Assembly: GCA_034437455.1 (NCBI GenBank) | Contig: DAOTUB010000062.1 | Location: 1-14,465 of the forward strand | Length of the DNA: 14,465 bases | Source: DAOTUB01 sp034437455 | Lineage (GTDB): Bacteria > Chloroflexota > Anaerolineae > B4-G1 | Reading direction: 5' to 3' | Shown: positions 9,173-14,465 of the stretch, in pieces | Layout: each line of letters starts with the position of its first letter | Position numbering within the stretch: the first letter of the stretch is position 1 | Program-made: the position numbers and the translations under genes | The notes under the pieces: model-generated | Told to the model about the DNA's origin: nothing | Database searches by the model: none | The model's input: only the letters and a program-made list of their open reading frames with translations

Positions 9173-9558
9173 AGCACTTCTTATTGGTCGGTAACCCATC
9201 AGGCTCGCAGTGGTCCTCGATCTTGCGTCGGGCACTGTCTACTTTGGGTGAGCTGCGCATCGCGTCTGAAGCAAACGCCCCACGGGAAATCTCGAGAAAA
9301 AATTACGATGCGATCATTGTAGACGCCGGCGCCGTTCAAGACGTTAACGCTCTGACATCTCTTCTGCGTCAAGACCACCCTCAGGCACGCGTGATCGTTG
9401 CCACCGCGTCTCCCACCTGGAGACGCGCGCGCGAGGCACTCCGTGCCGGCGCCGCCGACTATATCCGCAAATCGCTGGATGAAAAAGAACTCCTGGTCGC
9501 TATCCAGGAAGCGTTATTAGTTCCCCTTCCTGCCTTATCCGAGTCGAAACGGAGGTAA
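9169..9558 (+). CDS. single-domain receiver protein with atypical acidic pocket
   Basis: The 129-residue protein is essentially one CheY-like domain. Phosphoacceptor D52 (DAIIVDAG), T79 (VIVATAS) and K101 (DYIRKS) are in the expected places, and the ALRAGAADYIRKSLDEKEL stretch is typical. The acidic pair that normally follows strand 1 is missing: the N-terminus reads MKHFLLVGNPSGS. Those acids bind the Mg2+ needed for phosphorylation, so this receiver may be phosphorylated poorly or work without phosphate. I chose ATG 9169 over the longer frame from 9091 because ATGA overlaps the upstream stop by 4 nt, GGGAG at 9154-9158 is a plausible ribosome binding site, and the receiver strand 1 begins right there. 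It may be a phosphate shuttle, a sink or an allosteric partner between the kinases and the regulator that follows 2 nt later. Confidence 0.85.
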   Translation: MKHFLLVGNPSGSQWSSILRRALSTLGELRIASEANAPREISRKNYDAIIVDAGAVQDVNALTSLLRQDHPQARVIVATASPTWRRAREALRAGAADYIRKSLDEKELLVAIQEALLVPLPALSESKRR

Positions 9559-9560
9559 AT

Positions 9561-11528
9561 ATGGCCCAGTTCACTGTGCTCTTTGTTGATAACGATCAAG
9601 ATTTTCTCAATACCCGCACCGAATTTCTAGAAAATGCCGGGTATCGCGTGATCAAAGCCGCCAGTCTTGATCAGGCCCGAAAGTTCCTAAGTGACGCCCT
9701 GGTCCATCTGGCCATCCTGGATATCCGTATAGTCGACGACGATGATGAAAAGGACATCAGCGGCCTGGTTCTGGCCAAAGAGCCGGCCTACAGCCTCATC
9801 CCCAAAATTATCCTCACGAATTTTCCGAGCTATCAAGATGTGCGGGAGGTTCTAAAACCTGCCTTACAGGGCCTCCCTCCTGCCGTGGACTTTTTATCCA
9901 AAAAGGACGGCCCGACAATCATGATTCAGGCCGTCCACGAGGCCTTTGACAAATATGTACGCCTCAATCAGGACTTGCGCATTGACTGGGGCCCACGGGA
10001 GTCTCTGAATCCTCTCCATCTGGCGCGCCTGCTAAACCCTGACGCGTCTAACGAGGTTTTGGTACAACGCGCCGATGAACTAGAGGACCTCCTGCGCCGC
10101 GTATTCTGTGATTATCAACAGGTCAGAATTGGCCGGTTGCTGTGGCATATCGAACAGCGCCTCTGCGTACCGGTCTTGGCGCAATCTACCCAGCAAGCGA
10201 CCGACGCCCGGATCCTGGTGTGCGGAGAACGGGGACCTATGGAGCAAGAACTGGCGTGTATGCAAGAGCTGGTACCAGAACGCGGGGCAACGTTGGTCAA
10301 CACGACCGATACCGTGCATTTCTGTGCAGCAATCTATGCCCTGGCCGACGCCCAGTTGGAAAGCATACAAACCTTGAGAGAGTTGTTTCAAAGCGGCAAG
10401 AAACGCCCTCTCACAACCGCCCTGGATCGCCTGTTAAAAGACACGCTGGCAGACTGGCACCAACGCGGACAAGCTCTGCAGGAATCGGGCCACTTGATCG
10501 AAGTTTATCGCCGCTGGGCAGAGCTGGACCAGGACGGTACGTCTCGGTCAAAGGTCAAGCGCCACGTAGAGAAACTGGTCCAGATATCCCGCGCGTTAAG
10601 CGCAGTGGAAATTCAAAGCCTTGACCAAGGCATCACATTTCAGTTCCCTCAACAAGCACCGTTGAACTATCCTGACCCCGTGGCTATCCTGTACACCCCA
10701 TTGGAATCCTATTCCGGGCCAATCGTGTGTCGCGTCTCGCCCGGCCGCCTGACGCCTGACAACGTGCTCATAGATGCCCAGCAACGGACCTGGCTAACCG
10801 ACCTGGCTCGCGCCGGACAGGCCCCCCAATGGTGGGATTTCGTGTGCCTGGAGGCGCTGTTTCGCTTTGATCTCAGTCAGGCCCCAGACCTGCTGGCCTG
10901 GCAAGAGTTCGAAGAATGCTTGATTTGCCCTAACGTGCTGCACGATAATCTACGGGAACAGGACGTGGTGCAAGATCTGCGCATGAGCGTGACGCTCATT
11001 GAGCAAATCCGCAGACAAGCCGGCAGTGAAGCCGGACCCGACCCCCGACCTTACTATGCAGGCCTGCTGGCATGGGTCGTCGGCGCCATCGCCCAACACG
11101 ATCCAAGCAGGCTGTATACGCCGGCCGAGCAAATGCGCAACGCACACCTCTTGATGGCCGCCGCTATGCTCGCGAACCGGTTAAGCGAGTCAACAGCCAA
11201 AGTGAACCCTGGTGGGTCGCTGCGCTTGGATGCAGAAGGCACTGTCTGGATGGGAGAACGCCGGGTCGATGAACTGGGAGGACAAGAGCTTGATTTGTTG
11301 CGCCTGCTCTATGAACAACCGGGACAACTCGTCAAGCGCGAGCGCATCATCGAATCTGTATTCGGCGAACCTTATGCCGAGGGCGACAAACACCAGGCAG
11401 GCCGCATTAACTCCCTGATAAGACGTCTGCGCGTCAAGATTGAACCCAATTCCCGCCGTCCGCGCTACCTACTGACCGTCAAGGGCAAAGGTTATCGCTT
11501 GCAGGTAAAGAACAAACCTCAAGAGTAG
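9561..11528 (+). CDS. large response regulator: receiver, phosphotransferase-like pseudoenzyme region, winged-helix DNA-binding domain
   Basis: Residues 4-132 are a receiver with D10 and D12 in the acidic pocket, phosphoacceptor D54, T86 and K114. Residues 140-350 are helical with no family I recognise. Residues 365-480 contain PGRLTPDNVLID, WLTDLARAG and WWDFVCLE, which match the layout of aminoglycoside-phosphotransferase-like kinases (HGDLxxxNVLID, WLIDFARTG, DFAKLE). The catalytic HxD is changed to P394/R396, while N401 and D414 remain, so this is probably a pseudoenzyme. It recalls the TCAD9-type domain described in prokaryotic NTP-dependent conflict systems; that match is from memory and unverified. 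Residues about 552-648 are an OmpR/PhoB-type winged helix ending in YLLTVKGKGYRL. The start is fixed by GGAGG at 9551-9555, 5 nt before ATG. It is the likely DNA-binding output of the operon; its targets are unknown. Confidence 0.9.
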   Translation: MAQFTVLFVDNDQDFLNTRTEFLENAGYRVIKAASLDQARKFLSDALVHLAILDIRIVDDDDEKDISGLVLAKEPAYSLIPKIILTNFPSYQDVREVLKPALQGLPPAVDFLSKKDGPTIMIQAVHEAFDKYVRLNQDLRIDWGPRESLNPLHLARLLNPDASNEVLVQRADELEDLLRRVFCDYQQVRIGRLLWHIEQRLCVPVLAQSTQQATDARILVCGERGPMEQELACMQELVPERGATLVNTTDTVHFCAAIYALADAQLESIQTLRELFQSGKKRPLTTALDRLLKDTLADWHQRGQALQESGHLIEVYRRWAELDQDGTSRSKVKRHVEKLVQISRALSAVEIQSLDQGITFQFPQQAPLNYPDPVAILYTPLESYSGPIVCRVSPGRLTPDNVLIDAQQRTWLTDLARAGQAPQWWDFVCLEALFRFDLSQAPDLLAWQEFEECLICPNVLHDNLREQDVVQDLRMSVTLIEQIRRQAGSEAGPDPRPYYAGLLAWVVGAIAQHDPSRLYTPAEQMRNAHLLMAAAMLANRLSESTAKVNPGGSLRLDAEGTVWMGERRVDELGGQELDLLRLLYEQPGQLVKRERIIESVFGEPYAEGDKHQAGRINSLIRRLRVKIEPNSRRPRYLLTVKGKGYRLQVKNKPQE

Positions 11529-11537
11529 GCAAAATCG

Positions 11538-11570
11538 TCTTGCTGTTATCTTTTTATCACACAAGCAAGA
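11538..11570. repeat. weak inverted repeat after the response regulator gene
   Basis: TCTTGCT at 11538-11544 and AGCAAGA at 11564-11570 are exact reverse complements with a 19-nt AT-rich loop that contains a T5 run. The long loop and the lack of a T-run after the stem make it a poor intrinsic terminator. Confidence 0.25.
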
Positions 11571-11572
11571 GA

Positions 11573-11617
11573 TGACGTCATAAAAGTGTGACATACCATC
11601 ATCATACAGTGACACAT
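11573..11617. promoter_or_regulatory. cluster of three related 9-mers, possible regulator binding sites
   Basis: TGACGTCAT (11573-11581), GTGTGACAT (11586-11594) and GTGACACAT (11609-11617) share a GTGA/TGAC core and all end in CAT. Start-to-start distances are 13 and 23 nt, close to one and two helical turns. OmpR/PhoB-type winged helices usually bind direct repeats spaced by about one turn, and such a regulator is encoded immediately upstream. The similarity is modest and could be chance. Confidence 0.25.
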
Positions 11618-11630
11618 TGCAAGGTAACTC

Positions 11631-11658
11631 CAATCCGGACATCATATTGTCCGGATTG
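11631..11658. terminator. 10-bp perfect dyad: weak terminator or operator
   Basis: CAATCCGGAC at 11631-11640 and GTCCGGATTG at 11649-11658 are exact reverse complements around an 8-nt AT-rich loop. Only two T follow, so as an intrinsic terminator for the upstream operon it would be weak. Its right arm ends 8 nt before the -35 hexamer of the next promoter, so an operator for a dimeric repressor or activator is an equally good reading. Confidence 0.45.
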
Positions 11659-11666
11659 TTCATGGG

Positions 11667-11695
11667 TTAACATGATGCTTGCAAGGCCCTATACA
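11667..11695 (+). promoter_or_regulatory. sigma70-type promoter for the SPFH/HerA-like unit
   Basis: TTAACA at 11667-11672 (5 of 6 matches to TTGACA) is followed after exactly 17 nt by TATACA at 11690-11695 (4 of 6 matches to TATAAT). Transcription would start near 11702 and give a leader of about 90 nt. That leader contains an imperfect hairpin, TGTGG...AGC pairing with GCT...CCACA, at 11717-11744. Confidence 0.5.
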
Positions 11696-11779
11696 CCGCG
11701 GCTTTGCTAGTAAAAATGTGGAGCCCAGCCCATCGCTCCCCACATAGATCAAACTTGCGCGGGTCAGTTTGAAAACGAG

Positions 11780-11784
11780 AGGAG
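11780..11784 (+). promoter_or_regulatory. ribosome binding site of the SPFH gene
   Basis: AGGAG lies 7 nt before the ATG at 11792, within an A/G-rich stretch. It fixes this start and points to efficient independent initiation. Confidence 0.7.
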
Positions 11785-11791
11785 AATAAAG

Positions 11792-13111
11792 ATGGAAAGT
11801 TACCAAGACGGACATGCGGAACAAGCGAAAGCGCGTCCCATAAAGTATTGGCCGCCCGATGGTTCCAAATTCAATGGCCTGGTAGGTCCTGCTAAACAAA
11901 TGCGGATCCTGCCCCTGGTCCCCAAACTCCACATCGTCCCAGCAGGCACGTGCGCCGTCCTTACATTGCCCGGAGGGAAGCGCACAATCTTTCAAGAAGG
12001 TATGCACGTGCTCAAGGATCTCCCCGCAGGCGTATGCTTGCTGCGCTACGTCGATATGCGGGAACATCGCACCCCCATATCACTCACCGAGGCCTGGTGT
12101 AAAGATGGGTGGCGCGGCAAGCTTGCGCTACAGATTCACTGGCGCGTCAATGACGCGGCACACCTCGTGGATGTCGCCGACCCTGTCGGGAACCTCACCA
12201 CCGCCGCCAAGGCGAGTGTGCGCGCTGTCATCGAGACGACGCCCCACGACAAGCTGATCGGTGGGAGCGACGAGCAAGCCATAGCGACCGATTCCCTGGC
12301 GGCGGCCGTGACCGCTAAACTGCAAGACAATCCGGCCACCAAGGGTATCAAAATCCTGCGCGTCCTGATCACCGAACGCCAAGGTGACACACGCTGCATC
12401 GAGATCGCGCAAGAAAAAACGGTCGAGCACAAGCGGCAGGAACTGGTCTTGCTGCAGGAGGAAACGGAGCGCAAGCGCAAAGAAGAGGAAAGAAAAGTGC
12501 GCATCCGGGAAGCAGAGATCGAGGCCGAAACGGAAGGCCGGCTCGCTGCTATCAAGTGGCAGCAAGTGCAGTTAGAACAGGCAGCGGAACTGAACAAACA
12601 ACATCACGAACGGGCGCTAAAAATCATCGAGGCCTACGCTCAGGTGCTGAGCAAGGCAGCAGAACTCGGACAACTGGAGGCACTCGGTGTCTCCTCGCGT
12701 CGCCGGCCCGAACTCGCCACCGGTGGCTTGGAGAGTATGCTGAACCAAGGGCTGAGCAACTTGCAAAGTGCGCTTCAGGCGCCAACCATCAGCCCGCTTC
12801 CCACGTATGCCAGCTCTTACAATGAAAAAGCCGCCCTGGCCGCGCGCCTCGCGGCCGAGGCTGCCGAGGTGGCCGAACTGGAAGGGGTCAAGCAGTGCTA
12901 CGTAGGCGTGTGCAAGAAAGAAAAGGGTAACACGGTTTTCGTCTGGCTGGATGGCCGACGGTTGAGCATCTGCTGCCCCTTGGACTACCCTCAAACCGCT
13001 CCCAAAGTGCAATGGGCTGACAACGGCCACCACAAAGTGCCGCTCAATTGGTCTGAAGGGATGTCGCTCTCGCACATCGTAGCGGACATCCGGGCAACCG
13101 CCCAAGCCTGA
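11792..13111 (+). CDS. cytosolic SPFH/Band-7 protein with coiled coil and C-terminal E2/RWD-like domain
   Basis: Residues about 36-205 match an SPFH (Band 7) domain: the strand-rich start HIVPAGTCAVLTLPGGKRT, LALQIHWRVNDAAHLV, and the helix NLTTAAKASVRAVIETT. Residues about 205-290 are a highly charged coiled coil (TERKRKEEERKVRIREAEIE). An Ala-rich stretch follows at 346-364. Residues 365-436 have the outline of a ubiquitin-conjugating (E2) or RWD fold: VFVWLDGRRLSICCPLDYP, then APKVQW, LNW and a closing helix SLSHIVADIRA. No Cys lies after the YP...P motif, where E2 enzymes place their active site; C394/C395 are before it, so a binding role is more likely than conjugation. Unlike most SPFH proteins it has no N-terminal hydrophobic anchor. 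SPFH proteins form large rings or cages, so this may be a scaffold for the next gene's product. The E2/RWD assignment is by eye and uncertain. Confidence 0.85.
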   Translation: MESYQDGHAEQAKARPIKYWPPDGSKFNGLVGPAKQMRILPLVPKLHIVPAGTCAVLTLPGGKRTIFQEGMHVLKDLPAGVCLLRYVDMREHRTPISLTEAWCKDGWRGKLALQIHWRVNDAAHLVDVADPVGNLTTAAKASVRAVIETTPHDKLIGGSDEQAIATDSLAAAVTAKLQDNPATKGIKILRVLITERQGDTRCIEIAQEKTVEHKRQELVLLQEETERKRKEEERKVRIREAEIEAETEGRLAAIKWQQVQLEQAAELNKQHHERALKIIEAYAQVLSKAAELGQLEALGVSSRRRPELATGGLESMLNQGLSNLQSALQAPTISPLPTYASSYNEKAALAARLAAEAAEVAELEGVKQCYVGVCKKEKGNTVFVWLDGRRLSICCPLDYPQTAPKVQWADNGHHKVPLNWSEGMSLSHIVADIRATAQA

Positions 13112-13129
13112 AAACACTGACTCTATGAC

Positions 13130-13137
13130 GAGGTGAT
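13130..13137 (+). promoter_or_regulatory. strong Shine-Dalgarno of the HerA-like gene
   Basis: GAGGTGAT is an 8-nt match to the complement of the 16S rRNA 3' end, directly before the ATG at 13140. It decides this start. The gap to the upstream stop is 28 nt without a promoter-like element, so the two genes are probably co-transcribed. Confidence 0.65.
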
Positions 13138-13139
13138 AA

Positions 13140-14336
13140 ATGCAAGAGACACCTTTCATACATACGGCCTACCGTCAAGAGACTCTAGTCGAGTCCGGCT
13201 TGTTCAATCACCTAGGAGTAGCCCACGAGCAGTTGCCCGGCTATCACGCCTTGTTTGCTGCTCGGGTCCTGGTGACGCCCTATGAAATCTTGGCCGAAAG
13301 AAAGTGGGGCATGGTAGAAAGAGATCTGCTAGACGAGGTTCTGGACAGACAGAGGCGCTTTATCGCCAGCCTACACTACATAGATCCTCATTCCACCAGC
13401 CCTGACCCTAGCCTCAAGACGGCAGCGCTGCGCTATGTCGCTCGACCGGAGACGCGGCAAATAGACACGATACTGGTGGGCAAAGTCTTTGCCCACCAGA
13501 TCGACCAGGCTCGTGATATGGCTCTCGCCTGGTACAAGGAAATCGAAGCACTGTTTTCCCGTGACTACAAGCTGCAACCGCTCAAGTCAGAAGAGGAATT
13601 CATAACCCAATCGGGGCAACAACTGCTCAAAAGCATCTCTGAGCCCACACAGACAGAAGTCAGACGCTACGAGATGTTCTTGCCCAGGTCGACCGAACGA
13701 GAAGTAAGGGAAACCCACTATGTCGTGTATCCTTTTATGTGGCATCGAAACGGCATGGATCAAGTATGGCAAGTTATGGCGTCAATGTCAGCACCTGTCA
13801 TACTCAGCGTTATGCTGCGTCCGGCTTATTTGTACGAAGCGGAAGAGCTGCATTTGGCGCGATTTTACGAGGCCACAAAAAATCTCAAGTCCGAACGCGT
13901 CGCCGACCACGTGCTAGGGGAACAAGCCGCGCAGATATACGCCGGATACCTCCGGACCTGGCGCCAACCTTTCCTGGTGCGCGCGCAGGTCACCGCACCG
14001 CAAGGGACCCACCGCGCGCTGGCACGCGCGGTGGGATGTGCACTGTCATACGGCGCGCCGGCCAGTGGCGATGACAGACATAGCCCGTTCCCTGGTTACG
14101 AGTTGATCACACCCACCAAAGAGGACCGCAAGACCGCACGCGACAATGTATGCTGGCTCGAGATGCAAGACTGGGGGACTGACCAAGCTGCACCAGCCTA
14201 TCGTAGGTTTCGATACCTGACCGACTTGAAAGGCGCCCATTGCTTGTTTCGTCTCCCGTTCGTGCCCAAGGCCGGCTTGCCTGGCGCACAATTTGACAAA
14301 TCGTCAACGCCGGACGCAGACTCGAACAATCGATAG
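13140..14336 (+). CDS. HerA/VirB4-like ATPase N-terminal-domain protein lacking the motor
   Basis: The 398-residue protein has no signal peptide or membrane helix. Residues about 192-242 (HYVVYPFMWHRNGMDQV, APVILSVMLRPAYLYEAEE) and 356-382 (RFRYLTDLKGAHCLFRLP, then GLPG) follow the layout of the region before the motor in large HerA/DUF87 and VirB4/TraC-like ATPases. In those, a PF...D strand, an SV.L.PT.L..EE helix and an LFRLP..GLPG linker lead into Walker A. No GxxxxGK[ST] occurs here, and the frame stops at TAG 14334-14336. It may be a stand-alone partner of an ATPase encoded beyond the window, or the front of a split gene. The first 150 residues match nothing I recognise. Two long perfect palindromes lie inside the gene. 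Coupling to the SPFH gene suggests a shared complex. The family call is by pattern memory only. Confidence 0.75.
   Translation: MQETPFIHTAYRQETLVESGLFNHLGVAHEQLPGYHALFAARVLVTPYEILAERKWGMVERDLLDEVLDRQRRFIASLHYIDPHSTSPDPSLKTAALRYVARPETRQIDTILVGKVFAHQIDQARDMALAWYKEIEALFSRDYKLQPLKSEEEFITQSGQQLLKSISEPTQTEVRRYEMFLPRSTEREVRETHYVVYPFMWHRNGMDQVWQVMASMSAPVILSVMLRPAYLYEAEELHLARFYEATKNLKSERVADHVLGEQAAQIYAGYLRTWRQPFLVRAQVTAPQGTHRALARAVGCALSYGAPASGDDRHSPFPGYELITPTKEDRKTARDNVCWLEMQDWGTDQAAPAYRRFRYLTDLKGAHCLFRLPFVPKAGLPGAQFDKSSTPDADSNNR
13473..13499. repeat. 27-nt near-perfect palindrome inside the HerA-like gene
   Basis: CTGGTGGGCAAAG at 13473-13485 and CTTTGCCCACCAG at 13487-13499 are exact reverse complements around a single central base. 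The sequence is in frame and encodes part of ILVGKVFAHQ. In RNA it would fold with about 11 bp and a 5-nt loop. Confidence 0.8.
14008..14035. repeat. 11-bp GC-rich perfect hairpin inside the HerA-like gene
   Basis: CCCACCGCGCG at 14008-14018 and CGCGCGGTGGG at 14025-14035 are exact reverse complements with a 6-nt loop. It lies within coding sequence and no T-run follows, so it is not a terminator by form. Confidence 0.75.
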
Positions 14337-14465
14337 ATGACTCCGCTGAAAAAAGTCTAAAACTCGCAAGTCCAAGCGGGCCGAAAGAGGTCCAACTTGG
14401 ACAAAGCGTTCCGCAAGTGAGACAAAAAAGAAGCGCAAAGAAAAACAAAGGGCAACTGCTGGCAA
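14337..14465 (+). other. 3' flank with possible start of a seventh gene, frame interrupted
   Basis: An ATG at 14337 follows the TAG of the upstream gene with no gap, but its frame stops after seven codons at TAA 14358-14360. The frame one base back is open from 14297 to the end of the window. Its only usual start is GTG 14417, which lacks a ribosome binding site. Adding one base to the A6 run at 14349-14354 would join the ATG to this open frame and give a Lys/Ser/Gln-rich N-terminus. So this is either a frameshifted or misassembled gene start, or plain spacer before a gene that starts just beyond the window. Confidence 0.25.

Noticed and set aside
11573..11580. TGACGTCA palindrome, identical to the eukaryotic CRE site
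   Set aside because: An 8-nt palindrome is expected by chance and the eukaryotic factor is irrelevant here; only its weak likeness to the neighbouring 9-mers was kept.
11660..12067. 135-residue minus-strand open frame overlapping the promoter gap and the SPFH gene start
   Set aside because: It covers the N-terminal SPFH coding sequence antisense and has no recognisable family or ribosome binding site.
13481..13491. VGK in the HerA-like protein as a possible Walker A
   Set aside because: The context LVGKVFAHQ lacks the GxxxxGK[ST] pattern and no Walker B follows.
14008..14035. GC-rich hairpin as an intrinsic terminator
   Set aside because: It lies in the middle of an intact coding frame and no T-run follows.

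Overview
The window is a compact stretch of bacterial DNA with six recognisable genes, all on the + strand and tightly packed. It fits a Chloroflexota (Anaerolineae-like) chromosome: moderate to high GC, very large soluble histidine kinases with long GAF-domain arrays, and a response regulator with a phosphotransferase-like middle domain. That placement rests on domain style only, not on a marker gene. No tRNA, rRNA, transposase or CRISPR array was seen.

Layout. Bases 1-453 hold the 3' end of a helical-repeat (HEAT-like) protein whose start lies outside the window. Bases 454-690 are non-coding, with two strong hairpins and an AT-rich promoter-like segment. Bases 691-11528 form a four-gene signalling operon: (1) a kinase with two N-terminal S1 RNA-binding-type domains, a receiver, a GAF domain and HisKA/HATPase; (2) a 2053-residue soluble hybrid kinase with an N-terminal receiver, nine GAF domains, one PAS domain and a C-terminal kinase; (3) a small receiver-only protein lacking the usual acidic pair; (4) a 655-residue response regulator made of a receiver, a middle region resembling a catalytically dead phosphotransferase, and an OmpR/PhoB-type winged helix. 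Adjacent reading frames overlap by 8 and 4 nt and are then separated by 2 nt, so translational coupling is very likely.

Bases 11529-11791 are a regulatory gap with a 10-bp perfect dyad and a good sigma70-type promoter. It drives a second unit: (5) an SPFH/Band-7 protein with no membrane segment, a charged coiled coil and a C-terminal domain that looks like a ubiquitin-conjugating-enzyme (E2/RWD) fold without an active-site Cys; and (6) a protein resembling the N-terminal half of HerA/VirB4-like ATPases but with no Walker A motor. The window ends in what may be the start of a seventh gene, interrupted by a one-base frame problem at an A6 run.

Working model (inference): the operon senses cytoplasmic signals, possibly RNA or ribosome state through the S1 domains and small ligands through the GAF array. 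It passes phosphate between several receivers to the large regulator, whose winged helix may control the adjacent SPFH/HerA-like unit. The SPFH protein could act as an oligomeric scaffold and the HerA-like protein as part of a pumping or translocating ATPase. The combination resembles regulated conflict or stress machinery, but no single gene here proves a defence role.
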